A stretch of DNA of 64,000 bases from Carnobacterium sp. CP1 (GTDB taxonomy: Bacteria > Bacillota > Bacilli > Lactobacillales > Carnobacteriaceae), in assembly GCF_001483965.1 (NCBI RefSeq), contig NZ_CP010796.1, forward strand, positions 1,967,501-2,031,500, given 5' to 3'. The notes below the pieces were generated by a model that saw only the letters and a list, made by a program, of their open reading frames with translations, did not search any database and was not told where the DNA came from. Position 1 is the first letter of the stretch; each line of letters opens with the position of its first letter. The position numbers and the translations under genes were made by a program. Below are positions 8,938 to 17,704 of this stretch, piece by piece.

Positions 8938-9831
8938 ATGCAAGAGCGTTATGAAGAACTGAAAAGAGCAGAAAAAGGGGCGATTTTAAGTATCGTCGTA
9001 TACATTGTTTTGTCGGTAGCTAAAATTTTTATTGGAATGACCTATCAATCAGCAGCTTTAAAAGCAGATGGACTGAACAATATGACCGATGCCGTTTCTT
9101 CTGTAGCGGTGTTGATTGGTTTACGTTTAGCCAGAAGACCAGCGGATGACAACCATCCTTATGGGCACTGGAAAGCGGAGACGATTGCCAGCTTGGTAAC
9201 TTCTTTTGTGATGCTTTTAGTAGGGATTCAAGTATTTTACTCTAGTTTTAGCCGAATTTTTGAAGGAGAGATCATAGCGCCGGATAAGATTGCGGGAATT
9301 ACTGGGTTAGTTGCTGCATTTGTCATGTTAGGCGTTTATATTTATAATTTAAGATTAGCGCGAGGAATCAACAGCGAAGGATTGAAAGCTGTCGCAAAAG
9401 ACAACCTCAGCGATGCTTTGACTAGTTTAGGCACTGCTGTAGCCATTTTTGGATCGATGTTGGGTTTTGTTTGGTTAGATGGGTTGATGGCTATTATCGT
9501 TGCGATCATTATATTAAAAACCGGTATCGAAATTTTTCGAGATAGTGCTTTTTCTCTTTCTGACGGATTTGATACTGAAAAATTGGAAGCTTATAAAACG
9601 AGTATCCTCGAATTGCCGAATGTTCTTTTCGTTGATTCGATCAAAGCACGTAAATATGGTGCCAATACCTATGTTGATGTAACGATTTTGGTCAAAGCGA
9701 CGTTGACTGTTCACGAAGGGCATCAAATTACCGAAAATGTTGAACGTGTATTAAAAGACAACTATGGTGTGATCGACATTGATGTACACGTGGAACCAGC
9801 TTCGCCTACCGCAGAGAAAAAAACTCCTTAA
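8938..9831 (+). CDS. Cation diffusion facilitator exporter, probably Mn-type
   Basis: 297 aa with six transmembrane helices and a C-terminal cytoplasmic ferredoxin-like dimerisation domain (about 210-290). The transport-site residues look like NNMTD in helix 2 (N-xxx-D) and DNLSD in helix 5 (D-xxx-D). There is no histidine at this site, unlike zinc exporters, and this composition is associated with manganese-exporting CDFs such as MntE. The motif HPYGHWKAE follows helix 2 as usual. Start ATG 8938 has AAAGGGG 9 bp upstream. It is probably cotranscribed with the preceding ChrB-domain gene. Ion identity is inferred. Confidence 0.85.
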   Translation: MQERYEELKRAEKGAILSIVVYIVLSVAKIFIGMTYQSAALKADGLNNMTDAVSSVAVLIGLRLARRPADDNHPYGHWKAETIASLVTSFVMLLVGIQVFYSSFSRIFEGEIIAPDKIAGITGLVAAFVMLGVYIYNLRLARGINSEGLKAVAKDNLSDALTSLGTAVAIFGSMLGFVWLDGLMAIIVAIIILKTGIEIFRDSAFSLSDGFDTEKLEAYKTSILELPNVLFVDSIKARKYGANTYVDVTILVKATLTVHEGHQITENVERVLKDNYGVIDIDVHVEPASPTAEKKTP

Positions 9832-9955
9832 TTCCAACCGCAAAGAGAAGCAGCGATCCGTTGGAAAAAATCAGTTGAAATTTAGCACTAAGTTCGTTAC
9901 GATTAAACTCGTGAATTAAGCAGCATTAAAAATGGACGGAAAAGAGGAATAGCCT

Positions 9956-10507
9956 ATGGAAAGTACCCTTTATTTATTGATCAAGCACAATCGTTTAGAA
10001 AGTGAGCGCATTATTCTGCGGCCGGTTTCAATTGAGGATGCTGAAGATATGTACGAATACGCATCTGATGAAGAGACAACACGGTTTGTTTTTGACACCC
10101 ATCAAAATTTAGAAGCGACAAAAAATGTGATTGCGGAATATTTCGCCAAAGATCCAATTGGAAAATACGCATTGGTATTGAAAGAAAACAATAAAATGGT
10201 TGGAACGATTGATTTGCGTGTTGATATGACACATAAAAAAGCGGAATTGGGCTATACCTTAAATAAAAAATTCTGGGGAAACGGGTATATAACCGAAGCA
10301 GCAAACTTGCTGCTGGAATTAGGGTTTAACATCATTGGGTTAGAACGCATCTACGCGATGTACGATTCTAAAAATAAAGCTTCCGGTAGAGTGATGGAAC
10401 GTTTAGGCATGACCCGAGAAGGCGTCTTGCGCAAAAATCGATTGGTGAGAAACGAGTTTTCCGATGATGTCTGTTATTCCATTTTGAAAGAAGAGTACAT
10501 GAAGTAA
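9956..10507 (+). CDS. GNAT N-acetyltransferase, RimJ/RimL type
   Basis: 183 aa. N-terminal ESERIILRPVSIEDAEDMYEYASD is the usual opening of RimJ/RimL-like enzymes. The acetyl-CoA loop is in the region GYTLNKKFWGNGYITEAA (about 101-118), and the C-terminal part NKASGRVMERLGMTREGVLR is typical. It likely acetylates a protein N terminus or a small amine; the substrate is not predictable. GAGGA precedes the ATG. It has its own transcription unit. Confidence 0.85.
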   Translation: MESTLYLLIKHNRLESERIILRPVSIEDAEDMYEYASDEETTRFVFDTHQNLEATKNVIAEYFAKDPIGKYALVLKENNKMVGTIDLRVDMTHKKAELGYTLNKKFWGNGYITEAANLLLELGFNIIGLERIYAMYDSKNKASGRVMERLGMTREGVLRKNRLVRNEFSDDVCYSILKEEYMK

Positions 10508-10612
10508 AAAGTATGTTGCTGCTTTGGAAAACTAAACAAGCCTTTTGCTTTAATCTCTCTGTTCTTTCATTTATGATCAGGATAGAGGAATAAAGGAAAG
10601 GAAGAGGATAAT

Positions 10613-11293
10613 ATGTTACAACATACGAGTAAGAAACTCTTGGTCGGATTAGTGACGGTAACATCCGCAACAGTCTTAGCAGCTTGTGGGGCAAACGAAA
10701 CGACGCCGAATCCAGCACCGGAAGAGTCCGTTTCTTCATCAACTACTACGCCGGAAGTGAGCAGCGAGTCATCAGCAGATCAAGCGAGTGAGAGCAGTTC
10801 AGCTGTTTCTTCCGATGAATCTCAAAACACAAACGATGAGGCATCTTCTCAAGGAATCGAAAATCAAGACTACAAAGTCAGTTTAGAACAGGCTATTGAT
10901 ATTTATAATGAAACATATCCGGATACTACGATCAAATCCATTAGTTTTGATTTAGATGATGGCTACTATCAATATGAAGTTGAAGGGTTCAATCAAAGCG
11001 AAGAAATGGAACTGAATATCGATGCAATGTCTGGAGATATTTTAGAAAAAGAAAGAGAAACTGAAAACACTCAGAATAAGACAGAGCTTGATTTAACCAA
11101 TCTGATATCGCCTCAAGAAGCAATGACTGCGGCGCTTAAGGAAATAGGCAGCGGCTACGTTGAAGAATGGGAATTGGAAACCAAACTTGAGAAAACTTAT
11201 TATGAAGTAGAAGTAGAAAATATTGAAAATGGCGATCATGATGTTGATGTTTACGTTGATGCTAAAACAGGAGACATTATTGATAAAGACTGA
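10613..11293 (+). CDS. Lipoprotein with two PepSY domains
   Basis: 226 aa. A type II signal peptide ends in the lipobox LAAC (Cys about 25), followed by a serine-rich, low-complexity linker (about 30-80) rich in ESSS repeats. Two PepSY-type repeats follow (about 88-145 and 160-225), each ending in a DAxxGDI(L/I) motif. PepSY lipoproteins are exported and membrane-anchored; protease inhibition or metal/redox roles have been suggested for the family, but no partner is visible here. AAGGAAGAGG precedes the ATG. Confidence 0.85.
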   Translation: MLQHTSKKLLVGLVTVTSATVLAACGANETTPNPAPEESVSSSTTTPEVSSESSADQASESSSAVSSDESQNTNDEASSQGIENQDYKVSLEQAIDIYNETYPDTTIKSISFDLDDGYYQYEVEGFNQSEEMELNIDAMSGDILEKERETENTQNKTELDLTNLISPQEAMTAALKEIGSGYVEEWELETKLEKTYYEVEVENIENGDHDVDVYVDAKTGDIIDKD

Positions 11294-11312
11294 TTGTTTA
11301 AGAATGGTAGTG

Positions 11313-11363
11313 AAAAAGCAGCTGTTTTCCAGAAAAGTATTCTGGGAAATGGCTGTTTTTTTG
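11313..11363 (+). terminator. Terminator after PepSY lipoprotein gene
   Basis: Long stem AAAAAGCAGCTGTTTTCCAG against CTGGGAAATGGCTGTTTTTT, followed by T residues. Confidence 0.8.
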
Positions 11364-11470
11364 TTGTTCTAAAAAAACGGGAAAAACAGGTCTGTTTTCA
11401 TTAGATATCGAACGACCGATCGGTTTTTAATCAGAAAGTTCCCTTTTATCCCTTTTTATGCTTAATTCTT

Positions 11471-11499
11471 TTGACAAATAACGCCATTTGCGGTAAATT
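11471..11499 (+). promoter_or_regulatory. Promoter of guaC
   Basis: -35 TTGACA (11471-11476), 17-bp spacer, -10 TAAATT (11494-11499). The leader would be about 110 nt. Confidence 0.65.
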
Positions 11500-11504
11500 G
11501 GTTA

Positions 11505-11549
11505 GTGGACGAACTATGAAACTGGAAATATGAATTAATGTTCGTTTGT
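11505..11549. promoter_or_regulatory. Paired PurBox-like sites in guaC leader
   Basis: A forward box GTGGACGAACTAT (11505-11517) and an inverted box whose reverse complement is ACAAACGAACATT (11537-11549). Both match the PurBox core CGAAC with A/T-rich flanks used by the PurR regulator of Firmicutes. They begin at the predicted start point, suggesting repression. Confidence 0.5.
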
Positions 11550-11616
11550 AAGCGGCGGTTGAAAGAGAAAACTGCAAAAATAAGATAAAAACGAAGAGAA
11601 AGAGGTTTTAAAGCCC

Positions 11617-12591
11617 ATGAAAGTTTTTGATTATGAAGATATCCAATTGATTCCCAATAAAAGTATTGTCCAAAGCCGATCTGAATGTGACACTAGCGTA
11701 GTGTTCGGCAGCCGAACATTTAAATTGCCAGTTGTACCGGCGAATATGCAAACAGTAATGGATGAAAGTTTAGCTATCTGGTTTGCAGAGAATGATTACT
11801 TCTATGTGATGCACCGTTTCGAAGAAGAAAAACGGAAGCCGTTTATTGAAGATATGCACAAAAGAGGCTTATATGCCTCGATCAGTGTCGGCGTTAAAGC
11901 GGATGAATACACTTTTATCAAAGAATTAGCTGAAAAAAGCCTTATACCGGAATACATTACGATCGATATCGCTCATGGACATTCCAACCAAGTGATTGAG
12001 ATGATTCGTCACATAAAAACACACTTACCGGAAACATTCTTAATAGCTGGAAACGTTGGAACACCTGAAGCCGTTCGTGAATTAGAAAATGCCGGTGCCG
12101 ATGCAACAAAAGTGGGAATCGGACCTGGAAAAGTTTGTATCACAAAATTGAAAACAGGTTTTGGAACGGGCGGCTGGCAATTGGCTGCGCTTCGCTGGTG
12201 TTCAAAAGCGGCTCGGAAACCGATTATTGCTGATGGCGGTATCCGCGACCATGGAGACATTGCTAAATCCATTCGTTTTGGTGCATCAATGGTCATGATG
12301 GGTTCGATTTTCTCAGGACATGAACAATCGCCAGGAGAAACGCTTGAAATTGATGGGAAAACGTTTAAAGAATACTATGGCAGTGCCTCAGAATTTCAAA
12401 AAGGCGAGCGGAAAAATGTTGAAGGCAAAAAAATCATGGTAGAACACAAAGGCGATATCTCAGAGACGTTACTAGAAATAAAACAAGACTTACAGTCTTC
12501 TATTTCATACGCTGGCGGAAATGATCTGGAATCCCTGCGTAAAGTTGATTATGTCATTGTTAAAAATTCTATTTTTAATGGCGACCGTTAA
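11617..12591 (+). CDS. guaC: GMP reductase
   Basis: 324 aa, TIM barrel of the IMPDH/GMPR family but without CBS domains, which points to GuaC rather than GuaB. The catalytic loop [20 protein letters not shown] holds the active cysteine (about 174). It converts GMP to IMP with NADPH, rerouting guanine nucleotides to the adenine branch. AAAGAGG precedes the ATG. PurBox-like sites and a clear promoter lie upstream and a strong terminator downstream, so it is monocistronic. It complements guaD and the NCS2 permease at 39.6-42.3 kb. Confidence 0.94.
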   Translation: MKVFDYEDIQLIPNKSIVQSRSECDTSVVFGSRTFKLPVVPANMQTVMDESLAIWFAENDYFYVMHRFEEEKRKPFIEDMHKRGLYASISVGVKADEYTFIKELAEKSLIPEYITIDIAHGHSNQVIEMIRHIKTHLPETFLIAGNVGTPEAVRELENAGADATKVGIGPGKVCITKLKTGFGTGGWQLAALRWCSKAARKPIIADGGIRDHGDIAKSIRFGASMVMMGSIFSGHEQSPGETLEIDGKTFKEYYGSASEFQKGERKNVEGKKIMVEHKGDISETLLEIKQDLQSSISYAGGNDLESLRKVDYVIVKNSIFNGDR

Positions 12592-12597
12592 TAAAAT

Positions 12598-12640
12598 GCA
12601 AAAAGAGGTTGGGACAAAAGTCCCAACCTCTTTTGCATAT
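12598..12640. terminator. Terminator after guaC
   Basis: Stem GCAAAAAGAGGTTGGGAC / GTCCCAACCTCTTTTTGC-like, nearly perfect inverted repeat with loop AAAA and a T run. The GAGGTTGGGACAAAAG form is common in Gram-positive intergenic hairpins. Confidence 0.85.
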
Positions 12641-12654
12641 CCGAATATTTATTC

Positions 12655-12778
12655 TAGAACGTGTTCCAAAAAGCAGACCCGACGTCCACTTCACGAATAA
12701 TGCTCGATGGTCTGTGACCATACTGCGCTTATTCGTTCCAGTGATTCGGGTCTAAACGCTTTTTGTCTCACTCCCTTT
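12655..12778. repeat. Structured intergenic element, candidate dispersed repeat
   Basis: A large imperfect inverted repeat: AGACCCGA near 12678 pairs TCGGGTCT near 12747, CGAATAA near 12695 pairs TTATTCG near 12730, and GATGGTC/GACCAT close the tip around 12710. The right end, read on the minus strand, is GGAGTGAGACAAAAAGCG, and a related GGAGTGAGACAAAAATCG occurs at 29458. Function unknown. Confidence 0.4.
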
Positions 12779-12790
12779 TTTTATGCAGTT

Positions 12791-14050
12791 TTAGTTGATG
12801 ATACCGTCATAAATGTTCAAACCGTCAGTTGATTTTTGAGTAGAACCCTTAGCTTTTTCAATTATTCCTTCGTACAAAATAGTGTTGCTGTCTAAGTCAT
12901 AAACAGTCAGCTCTTTTTCGGTCTGAGAACCTTTAGTAGGAGTTGCTAGATAGAGCTTAGCATCCACGATGTCTAGCCACTCACGATTAGAACTGCTGCC
13001 AGCAGGCAACTCTAATGTATAAACAGTGTTTTTAGCGACATCGTTAACGGATACAGCATAAACAGTTATTGCATCATCCGTCAAATCGTACAAGTAAAGA
13101 GTAGTCCCATCAATCAAGGCCATTGTATTTTCTGGGTTGAGTTCTGCTGGTACAGCTAGTTTATGAGTTGTATTGGTTTTAAGGTTATAGATACAGAATT
13201 CAGAACCTAAGTATTCAGGATAATAATCTGGATCTGCTGCTGCCTTTTCTTCATCAAAAGGCGCATTGTAATGTGCTTCAAAAACCAACTCATTTTCAAC
13301 GTGAGCAGCTTGTGAGTTATCGGTAAGCATCCTAACCATATTGTTTTGATTGCCAGATGATAATTCGGATTCAAATGAAAGTACATCTTCTTTCGTTACT
13401 TTTTGGTTTCCTAAGTCCAAATGATAGATATGAAATTCCTCTAATTTATCTGTTAAAAAATTATTTTCAGTTACGATTTTTAATGCACTGTCGATGATTT
13501 GTACTTTTTGAATTGACAAATAATTCTCTGCTCCTGTAACTGGAATATCAATAGCATAAGACGTTGTTTCTTTTGAATTTTTGTTCAAAATCTGGATATC
13601 GAAAACGGCTTTTTTAGCAGAAGTGTGTAAGCTGGATTCATCGATAGCAACATAGGCTAAAAAGATATCGTCTTCAAAGAAATTATGGGAATCTAAGTAT
13701 TTACCGCGCATAAACTGCTTGTATTCTTTTTGCAAAGATTGCAGCTGAGGATCTGAAGAATTCGCTGATAATTTTTCAAAGTAAGATTGCTGGTTCTCGT
13801 AATGGGTTTCTCTGTTCGTAAGTGTAAGTGGTTCTTGTGTATATGAAAAGGTACTCTCGTTAGTCTTAATTAGCACAGGTGTATAACTAGCATTAAGGGT
13901 TAAATCGTTCAATTCTGCTGAATCGCCTTTAACCGTTTTAAAAGTAAACTCTGGGTATTGGTCTTTTGTAAAGACTGGTTGAAGATAAAAGACAGCGATG
14001 GCTAAGATAGCAATCAAACTAATTGCCATTAACTTCCAATAACGTTTCAT
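12791..14050 (-). CDS. Membrane-anchored extracytoplasmic protein of YtrA-type ABC operon
   Basis: 419 aa. A single N-terminal transmembrane segment (about 7-24) is followed by a large outside domain with no motif that I recognise. The C-terminal half shows beta-strand repeats such as TTLYLYDLTDDAITVYAV and AKLYLATPTK, suggestive of a beta-propeller-like fold. Last gene of a four-gene operon with a GntR regulator, an ABC ATPase and an ABC permease. Comparable operons have an accessory membrane protein, so it may assist the transporter. Specific role unknown. Confidence 0.6.
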   Translation of the reverse strand: MKRYWKLMAISLIAILAIAVFYLQPVFTKDQYPEFTFKTVKGDSAELNDLTLNASYTPVLIKTNESTFSYTQEPLTLTNRETHYENQQSYFEKLSANSSDPQLQSLQKEYKQFMRGKYLDSHNFFEDDIFLAYVAIDESSLHTSAKKAVFDIQILNKNSKETTSYAIDIPVTGAENYLSIQKVQIIDSALKIVTENNFLTDKLEEFHIYHLDLGNQKVTKEDVLSFESELSSGNQNNMVRMLTDNSQAAHVENELVFEAHYNAPFDEEKAAADPDYYPEYLGSEFCIYNLKTNTTHKLAVPAELNPENTMALIDGTTLYLYDLTDDAITVYAVSVNDVAKNTVYTLELPAGSSSNREWLDIVDAKLYLATPTKGSQTEKELTVYDLDSNTILYEGIIEKAKGSTQKSTDGLNIYDGIIN

Positions 14051-14066
14051 TTTGTAGCCTCCCTCA

Positions 14067-14900
14067 TTAGACTGTGACTTTCTTGTTTAATAAATAATGA
14101 CTGATCCAGATGCTAATCCCAATAAGGATGGTTCCTAAAACAACTGAAAGGGTAAAGTGCTCAATGGGATAGAGATAATCATGGTGCAAAAATGCCTCAA
14201 TAAGATAAGGTGAAAAGAAAAAAATCACAGCAGCTATTCCAAATAAACCGCCTAAGAAAATTCCTTTAAAATGAAAACTTCTTTCAAATAAAATGATGGT
14301 AAAAGCTACTGTTAAAAATAGCACTCCTAATCCATAATTAATCAAAAATTGACTAAATGAACTAGGGAGAATTAGCTCTAAAAATTCTGAAAAGGCAATA
14401 CTGTCTCTGATAGATAAATCTATTCTGAGCTCACTTGGAACCAGCCATTTGATCAGTGTATTTTCAATTGGCAATAAAATCAGCTGAGTAGCAACTAGTC
14501 CTAAAACCATCAAAAAAATTGCAGAAAGTTTGGAGAAAAATAAATTTATTCGTGCAGTGGGCAGCATCAATAACCGATAGATGAATGTATTTTTTCCGAA
14601 CCAATCACGGTACCAGATAAAGAAACTATAAAACAGCAAAGCCGCCGCAGCTAAAGCAATAGGAATCAAAAACCAGCCGCTTGACACCAAGTTCATGAGA
14701 CTCATAGGCTGATTGTATTCGAAAAATTGATCTAATGGGATCGAGTCTTTATGGATAGCTGTATTTGCAAGACTAACAAATTTTTTTGATCTCACGATTG
14801 TACCTGTGATTTGCGAAACGATCGTTAAACCAATTAAAACAAGATAAAGATTTATAAATCGATTCAATTCAAAGTTCAATAATTTTAAGTAATTTTTCAT
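14067..14900 (-). CDS. ABC transporter permease (ABC-2 like)
   Basis: 277 aa with about six hydrophobic segments, arranged as one N-terminal helix (about 15-34), a long loop, and five helices from about 75 to the end. No catalytic motifs are expected. The start ATG overlaps the stop of the upstream ATPase gene by 4 bp (ATGA), so translation is coupled and the two products form one transporter. The family includes YtrC/D and bacitracin-type exporters of cell-envelope-active compounds. Confidence 0.75.
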   Translation of the reverse strand: MKNYLKLLNFELNRFINLYLVLIGLTIVSQITGTIVRSKKFVSLANTAIHKDSIPLDQFFEYNQPMSLMNLVSSGWFLIPIALAAAALLFYSFFIWYRDWFGKNTFIYRLLMLPTARINLFFSKLSAIFLMVLGLVATQLILLPIENTLIKWLVPSELRIDLSIRDSIAFSEFLELILPSSFSQFLINYGLGVLFLTVAFTIILFERSFHFKGIFLGGLFGIAAVIFFFSPYLIEAFLHHDYLYPIEHFTLSVVLGTILIGISIWISHYLLNKKVTV

Positions 14901-15586
14901 CTAATGTAAACCTCCCGCATCACGTCGACGACGGATTTTCCTTCTGTCTCACGGACTTCTTCAGCATTAAATTCTTTAACGACGACTCCATCATCCAACA
15001 AAATAGCTTTATCAATCAAATGTTCGATATCATTAATTTCATGAGTCGTGATGATCACACCGCGGTCTTCAACTAAATGGCTAGTAAAAACCTCTGCAAT
15101 TTGTTCTCGACTGAAAATATCGATTCCCGAAAAAGGTTCATCCATTAAAAGGTAATCGACATCTAAGGCTAAACCGAGCAGCAAGTTGACTTTGGCAGTG
15201 TTTCCTTTAGAAAGGTCAGCGATTTTTTCTTTTTCTTGAAGTTTAAAAAAGCACAGCAATTCGATAGCGCGTGAGTGATTCCAAGTTACATAAAAATCCC
15301 GCATGAACTGCATCGCTTGCCCAATAGTCATTTGAGAGACCATAGCAATGGTCTCAGGAATAAAGGTGATTTTTTGATAACTGTCTTTAGTGATTTTCTT
15401 TCCGTCAATTAAAATTTCGCCACTGTTAAGAGGGGTTAAATTCATGATGGCATTCATGATCGTCGTTTTTCCAGCACCATTGATGCCGATCAAACAAGTG
15501 ATCTCGCCTTTGTTAGCGGTGAAAGACAAACCTTTCAATACTTTAGTACGGCCAAATTTTTTTGTGATTTCTTTTACCTCGATCAT
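14897..15586 (-). CDS. ABC transporter ATP-binding protein (YtrB/BcrA type)
   Basis: 229 aa. Walker A GINGAGKTT (about 34-42), signature in the atypical form LSKGNTAKV (about 134), Walker B YLLMDEPFSGID (about 155) and switch histidine in THEIND. The LSKGN signature is typical of small YtrB/BcrA-like ATPases. It energises export by the permease encoded by the overlapping next gene. GGAGG precedes the ATG. Confidence 0.88.
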   Translation of the reverse strand: MIEVKEITKKFGRTKVLKGLSFTANKGEITCLIGINGAGKTTIMNAIMNLTPLNSGEILIDGKKITKDSYQKITFIPETIAMVSQMTIGQAMQFMRDFYVTWNHSRAIELLCFFKLQEKEKIADLSKGNTAKVNLLLGLALDVDYLLMDEPFSGIDIFSREQIAEVFTSHLVEDRGVIITTHEINDIEHLIDKAILLDDGVVVKEFNAEEVRETEGKSVVDVMREVYIR

Positions 15587-15596
15587 ATGGATCCTC

Positions 15597-15974
15597 CTAT
15601 TCTTGATGATTGTTTTCAGTATATTTATCTTCTAATAATTCGATGATTTCATTCAAAGGCACATTTATCGGTTCGATAGCGGTGATAAATGTGTCAACAG
15701 CGCCTGCAATCAATTCTTTGCGCACATTTTTTAAAACGGTTGTATTTTCTGTGACTTTACTTGGCAGATTTCCTTCAGTATAAATCAATCCAGCGGCCTC
15801 CATTTCTTTATAGGCTCGTTGTGCTGTATTGGGGTTGATCTTCAGTTGATTGGCTAACTCTCGCCGCGAGAGAATCTCTTGACCGGGTTTCAGCTGTCCA
15901 ATAGCTATCTGTTCTTTAAAGTAGCGCACAACTTGCAAATAGACCGGATCCCGCTTATTAAGATTTATATTCAT
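15597..15974 (-). CDS. GntR-family repressor, YtrA subfamily
   Basis: 125 aa, the short YtrA type. A winged helix-turn-helix occupies residues 10-75 (QVVRYFKEQIAIGQLKPGQE, then NQLKINPNTAQRAYKEMEAAG). A short C-terminal dimerisation helix replaces the large effector domain. It leads the operon and palindromic sites lie just upstream, so autoregulation of the ABC operon is likely. YtrA-type regulators are typically relieved by cell-wall antibiotics or lipid II binders; the inducer here is not known. Confidence 0.88.
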   Translation of the reverse strand: MNINLNKRDPVYLQVVRYFKEQIAIGQLKPGQEILSRRELANQLKINPNTAQRAYKEMEAAGLIYTEGNLPSKVTENTTVLKNVRKELIAGAVDTFITAIEPINVPLNEIIELLEDKYTENNHQE

Positions 15975-16007
15975 AGCAGCTCTCCTATCGTTTTATTGTA
16001 CTAGGCG

Positions 16008-16040
16008 CTTAATACACTCGCTGTAAAAAAATGTATTAAG
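16008..16040. promoter_or_regulatory. Inverted repeat in ytr-type operon leader
   Basis: CTTAATACA (16008-16016) and TGTATTAAG (16032-16040), 9-bp perfect arms with a 15-bp gap. It shares the TAATACA half-site with the palindrome at 16060-16081, so it may be a second regulator site. Confidence 0.5.
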
Positions 16041-16059
16041 GGGTTAATACTGTTGTCTC

Positions 16060-16081
16060 GTGTATTATAGTGTTAATACAC
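16060..16081. promoter_or_regulatory. Palindromic operator of GntR/ABC operon
   Basis: GTGTATTA-TAGTGT-TAATACAC, perfect 8-bp arms. It covers the -10 of the minus-strand promoter, consistent with repression by the YtrA-type regulator. Confidence 0.65.
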
Positions 16082-16093
16082 GAAGTGTGTCAA
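16064..16093 (-). promoter_or_regulatory. Promoter of GntR/ABC operon
   Basis: Read on the minus strand: -35 TTGACA (16093-16088), 18-bp spacer, -10 TATAAT (16069-16064). Confidence 0.7.
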
Positions 16094-16136
16094 GCATTAT
16101 TTTAGCCGACAATCGTTTTGCTTGTAATCGTAATAG

Positions 16137-16165
16137 TTGAATCCACAAGAGTGGTTTCGTATACT
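16137..16165 (+). promoter_or_regulatory. Promoter of CYP152 gene
   Basis: -35 TTGAAT (16137-16142), 17-bp spacer, -10 TATACT (16160-16165). This divergent promoter lies 56 bp from the palindrome at 16060-16081. Confidence 0.55.
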
Positions 16166-16228
16166 GACCCTGTAACGAGGAATTTTAAGTATATAAAATT
16201 AAAAGTAGAACTTGAAGGAGTGGAACGA

Positions 16229-17485
16229 ATGGATGAACAGTCAATGCCTCATGAAAAAGGGTTAGATAATACAGTGCATGTTTTAAAAGAAGGGTATCGC
16301 TATATTTTGAACAGACGAAAAAGTTTTCAATCGGATGTTTTCGAAACCCGTTTATTAGGCCAAAAAGCGTTCTGTATAGGTGGAGAAGCAGCAGCTGAAC
16401 TCTTTTATGATACGACTAAGTTTAAAAGAGCAGGCGCCGCACCAAAAAGAGTGCAAAAAACGTTGTTTGGCGAAACAGGCGTTCAAACATTGGACGGCGA
16501 AGAGCATTTGCACCGCAAAGAAATGTTTATGTCTTTAATGTCTCCCGAAAAATTAGATAAGATGGATAAAATCTTGAAAAAGCAGTGGGAAGCAACGGCA
16601 GAAAAGTGGGCAGAGCAAGATGAAATCGTGCTGTACCATGAAGCTCAAGAAGTATTGTTTCGCACAGCTTGTGAATGGGCTGGTGTTCCTTTTGAAGAAA
16701 GAGAAGTTGCAGAATTAGCAGCAGATCTAGGCAAGATGATCGAAACACCTGCTGAAATTGGGCCAGCACATTGGATAGGACGGCATGACCGCAACCAAAC
16801 TGAAAAATGGATGGAAAACCTGATCGAACAAGTTCGCGATAAAAAATTGTCTCCTCCTGAAGGTACAGCTTTAGCGGTCTTTTCATGGCACCAAGATTTG
16901 GAAGGAAATCTATTAGATGCCAATACGGCCGCGGTAGAGGTATTAAATATTATCAGACCGATTGTCGCGATTGCGATCTACATTAACTTTACGGCATTGG
17001 CTGTCCATGAATACCCGGCAGCAAAAGAAAAATTAGCTGCTGGTGATCCAAAACAACTGCAAGCATTTGTTCAAGAGGTACGACGATTTTACCCGTTTTT
17101 TCCTTTCCAAGGAGCGATCGTAAAAAAAGATTTTACTTGGCAAGGCTATGAATTTGAAGAAGGGACCTTAACGATTCTTGATATTTACGGAACAAACCAT
17201 GATCCGGTCCTTTGGAAAAACCCTGAAGTATTTGATCCTGAACGATTTATGGACTGGAAAGAAAGTCCCTTTTCGTTTATTCCACAAGGAGGCGGCGACT
17301 TTTTAGGTGGACACCGTTGCGCCGGAGAGTGGTTGACGATCAAAGTGATGAATACTTGTTTAGACTATTTAGCCAACCGCATGGAATACGAGGTGCCTCA
17401 ACAAGACTTAAGCTATAGTCTAGATAAAATGCCGAGTATTCCTCATAGTGAAATGATTTTGAAAAATATCCGCATGAAAAACTAA
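16229..17485 (+). CDS. Cytochrome P450 CYP152-type fatty-acid peroxygenase
   Basis: 418 aa, close to the 417 aa of B. subtilis CypC (CYP152A1). The heme-thiolate loop is [17 protein letters not shown], with Cys about 361, and the I-helix region contains [14 protein letters not shown], where the Arg-Pro pair replaces the usual acid-alcohol pair of monooxygenases. That arrangement is diagnostic for H2O2-dependent fatty-acid hydroxylases. The ATG at 16229 is preceded by GAAGGAG; the longer upstream open frame lacks a binding site. It is transcribed divergently from the GntR/ABC operon and ends at a terminator. No ferredoxin partner is needed or seen. Confidence 0.92.
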   Translation: MDEQSMPHEKGLDNTVHVLKEGYRYILNRRKSFQSDVFETRLLGQKAFCIGGEAAAELFYDTTKFKRAGAAPKRVQKTLFGETGVQTLDGEEHLHRKEMFMSLMSPEKLDKMDKILKKQWEATAEKWAEQDEIVLYHEAQEVLFRTACEWAGVPFEEREVAELAADLGKMIETPAEIGPAHWIGRHDRNQTEKWMENLIEQVRDKKLSPPEGTALAVFSWHQDLEGNLLDANTAAVEVLNIIRPIVAIAIYINFTALAVHEYPAAKEKLAAGDPKQLQAFVQEVRRFYPFFPFQGAIVKKDFTWQGYEFEEGTLTILDIYGTNHDPVLWKNPEVFDPERFMDWKESPFSFIPQGGGDFLGGHRCAGEWLTIKVMNTCLDYLANRMEYEVPQQDLSYSLDKMPSIPHSEMILKNIRMKN

Positions 17486-17509
17486 TTCAAAAAGAAAAAT
17501 TATGAAATG

Positions 17510-17554
17510 AAAACAGAGTAGAAAATGGAATCTTCCAATTTCTGCTCTGTTTTT
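17510..17554 (+). terminator. Terminator after CYP152 gene
   Basis: Stem AAAACAGAGTAGAAA / TTTCTGCTCTGTTTT with T tail. Confidence 0.85.
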
Positions 17555-17704
17555 AGTGTTTCTGAGTAAGCTTTCAAAAGAAAACGAGGAAGAGGCTATA
17601 GTTAAGTTAAGAAAAATATTTTTTATTTTGAAAAAATTTCACCGAAATTGCGTACTTTATATAGGGGATTAAAACTCCACAAAAATATATTGGAGGTGTT
17701 GATT

